Assembly: GCA_902388455.1 (NCBI GenBank)
Contig: CABMPD010000030.1
Location: forward strand, 1 to 6,338
From: an uncultured Alistipes sp.
GTDB lineage: Bacteria; Bacteroidota; Bacteroidia; Bacteroidales; UBA932
DNA: 6,338 nt
Reading direction: 5' to 3'
The translations under genes and the position numbers were made by a program. Below, piece by piece: positions 6,044 through 6,338 of the stretch (positions are counted from its first letter, which is position 1; each line of letters begins with the position of its first letter). The notes under the pieces are model-generated. The model saw only the letters and a list, made by a program, of their open reading frames with translations. It did no database searches and was not told where the DNA came from.

Positions 6044-6338
6044 GGCAGTGTTTCGCGGGATTTACTGCCGTTGTGACAAGGAGGCTGCGGGTCGGTGCCG
6101 TCCAGAGCGCCTGTGACAGCGGTTGTGCAGAAAAGACATTACCGCAACGGCAGAGAATAGTGTGATTTGCTGCCGTTGTGGCAAGGAGGCGGCGGGTCGA
6201 TGCCGTCCAGAGCGCCTGTGACAGCGGTTGTGCGAGAAGACATTACCGCAACGGCAGAGAATAGTGTGATTTGCTGCCGTTGTGGCAAGGAGGCGGCGGG
6301 TCGATGCCGTCCAGAGCGCCTGTGACAGCGGTTGTGCG
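6022..6338. repeat. 104-bp tandem array, about three units, cut by the window edge
   Basis: The last two units are identical over 100 bases (6135-6234 equals 6239-6338) at a period of 104. The first unit, nearest the operon, is diverged but alignable, with TCCAGAGCGCC at 6101 against 6206 and 6310; a one-base length difference makes that first step 105. Each unit holds a 15-bp stem with arms at 6034-6048/6065-6079, 6139-6153/6170-6184 and 6243-6257/6274-6288. The diverged unit has one mismatch and two wobbles, and the other units have one mismatch and one wobble; the loops are 16 bases. The period is not a multiple of three, which argues against a protein. The array continues the 5' flank of the operon and probably runs on to the right. 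Confidence 0.93.

Overview
The window looks like chromosomal DNA from a member of the Bacteroidota, most likely order Bacteroidales. The evidence is a GLPGLI-family gene directly followed by a TonB-dependent-receptor-like outer membrane protein with an N-terminal carboxypeptidase-regulatory-like domain, the absence of Shine-Dalgarno sequences ahead of the genes, and Bacteroidota-type promoter elements (TAnnTTTG with an upstream TTTG/TTG). The genus cannot be fixed from the sequence alone. Genes are GC-rich; the gap at 3031-3749 is clearly richer in A and T.

Layout. Positions 1-3030 (+) hold the 3' end of a GLPGLI-family gene and, 16 bases later, a complete 872-residue outer membrane receptor-like protein; the two form an operon whose promoter lies left of the window. 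Positions 3031-3749 hold no convincing gene. They carry two diverged copies of a sequence about 100-190 bp long, offset by 250-260 bp and each centred on the same near-palindrome; one stray copy of a short hairpin (CACCTTCGGAAGRTG); and three 10-bp tandem repeats that end in a promoter-like TAAATTTG. Positions 3750-4235 (+) encode a small four-helix membrane protein with a DUF1648-like loop. Positions 4270-4600 are a tandem array with a 117-bp period (hairpins on a 39-bp lattice) between two convergent genes. Positions 5991-4624 (-) are a two-gene operon: a DUF2007-like protein with a zinc ribbon split by two membrane helices, then a secreted or membrane-anchored alpha/beta hydrolase. From about 6022 to the right edge there is a second, unrelated tandem array (104-bp period, one 15-bp stem per unit) that runs into the promoter of that operon.

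How the parts work together. The GLPGLI/receptor pair probably forms one cell-envelope function, with unknown substrate. The three genes on the right have no shared pathway that I can name. The most notable feature is that three different hairpin- or palindrome-bearing repeat families occupy every non-coding gap within 3.3 kb. In the 117-bp array, two units differ by paired changes that keep a second small stem intact, which suggests that structure rather than protein coding is conserved there.
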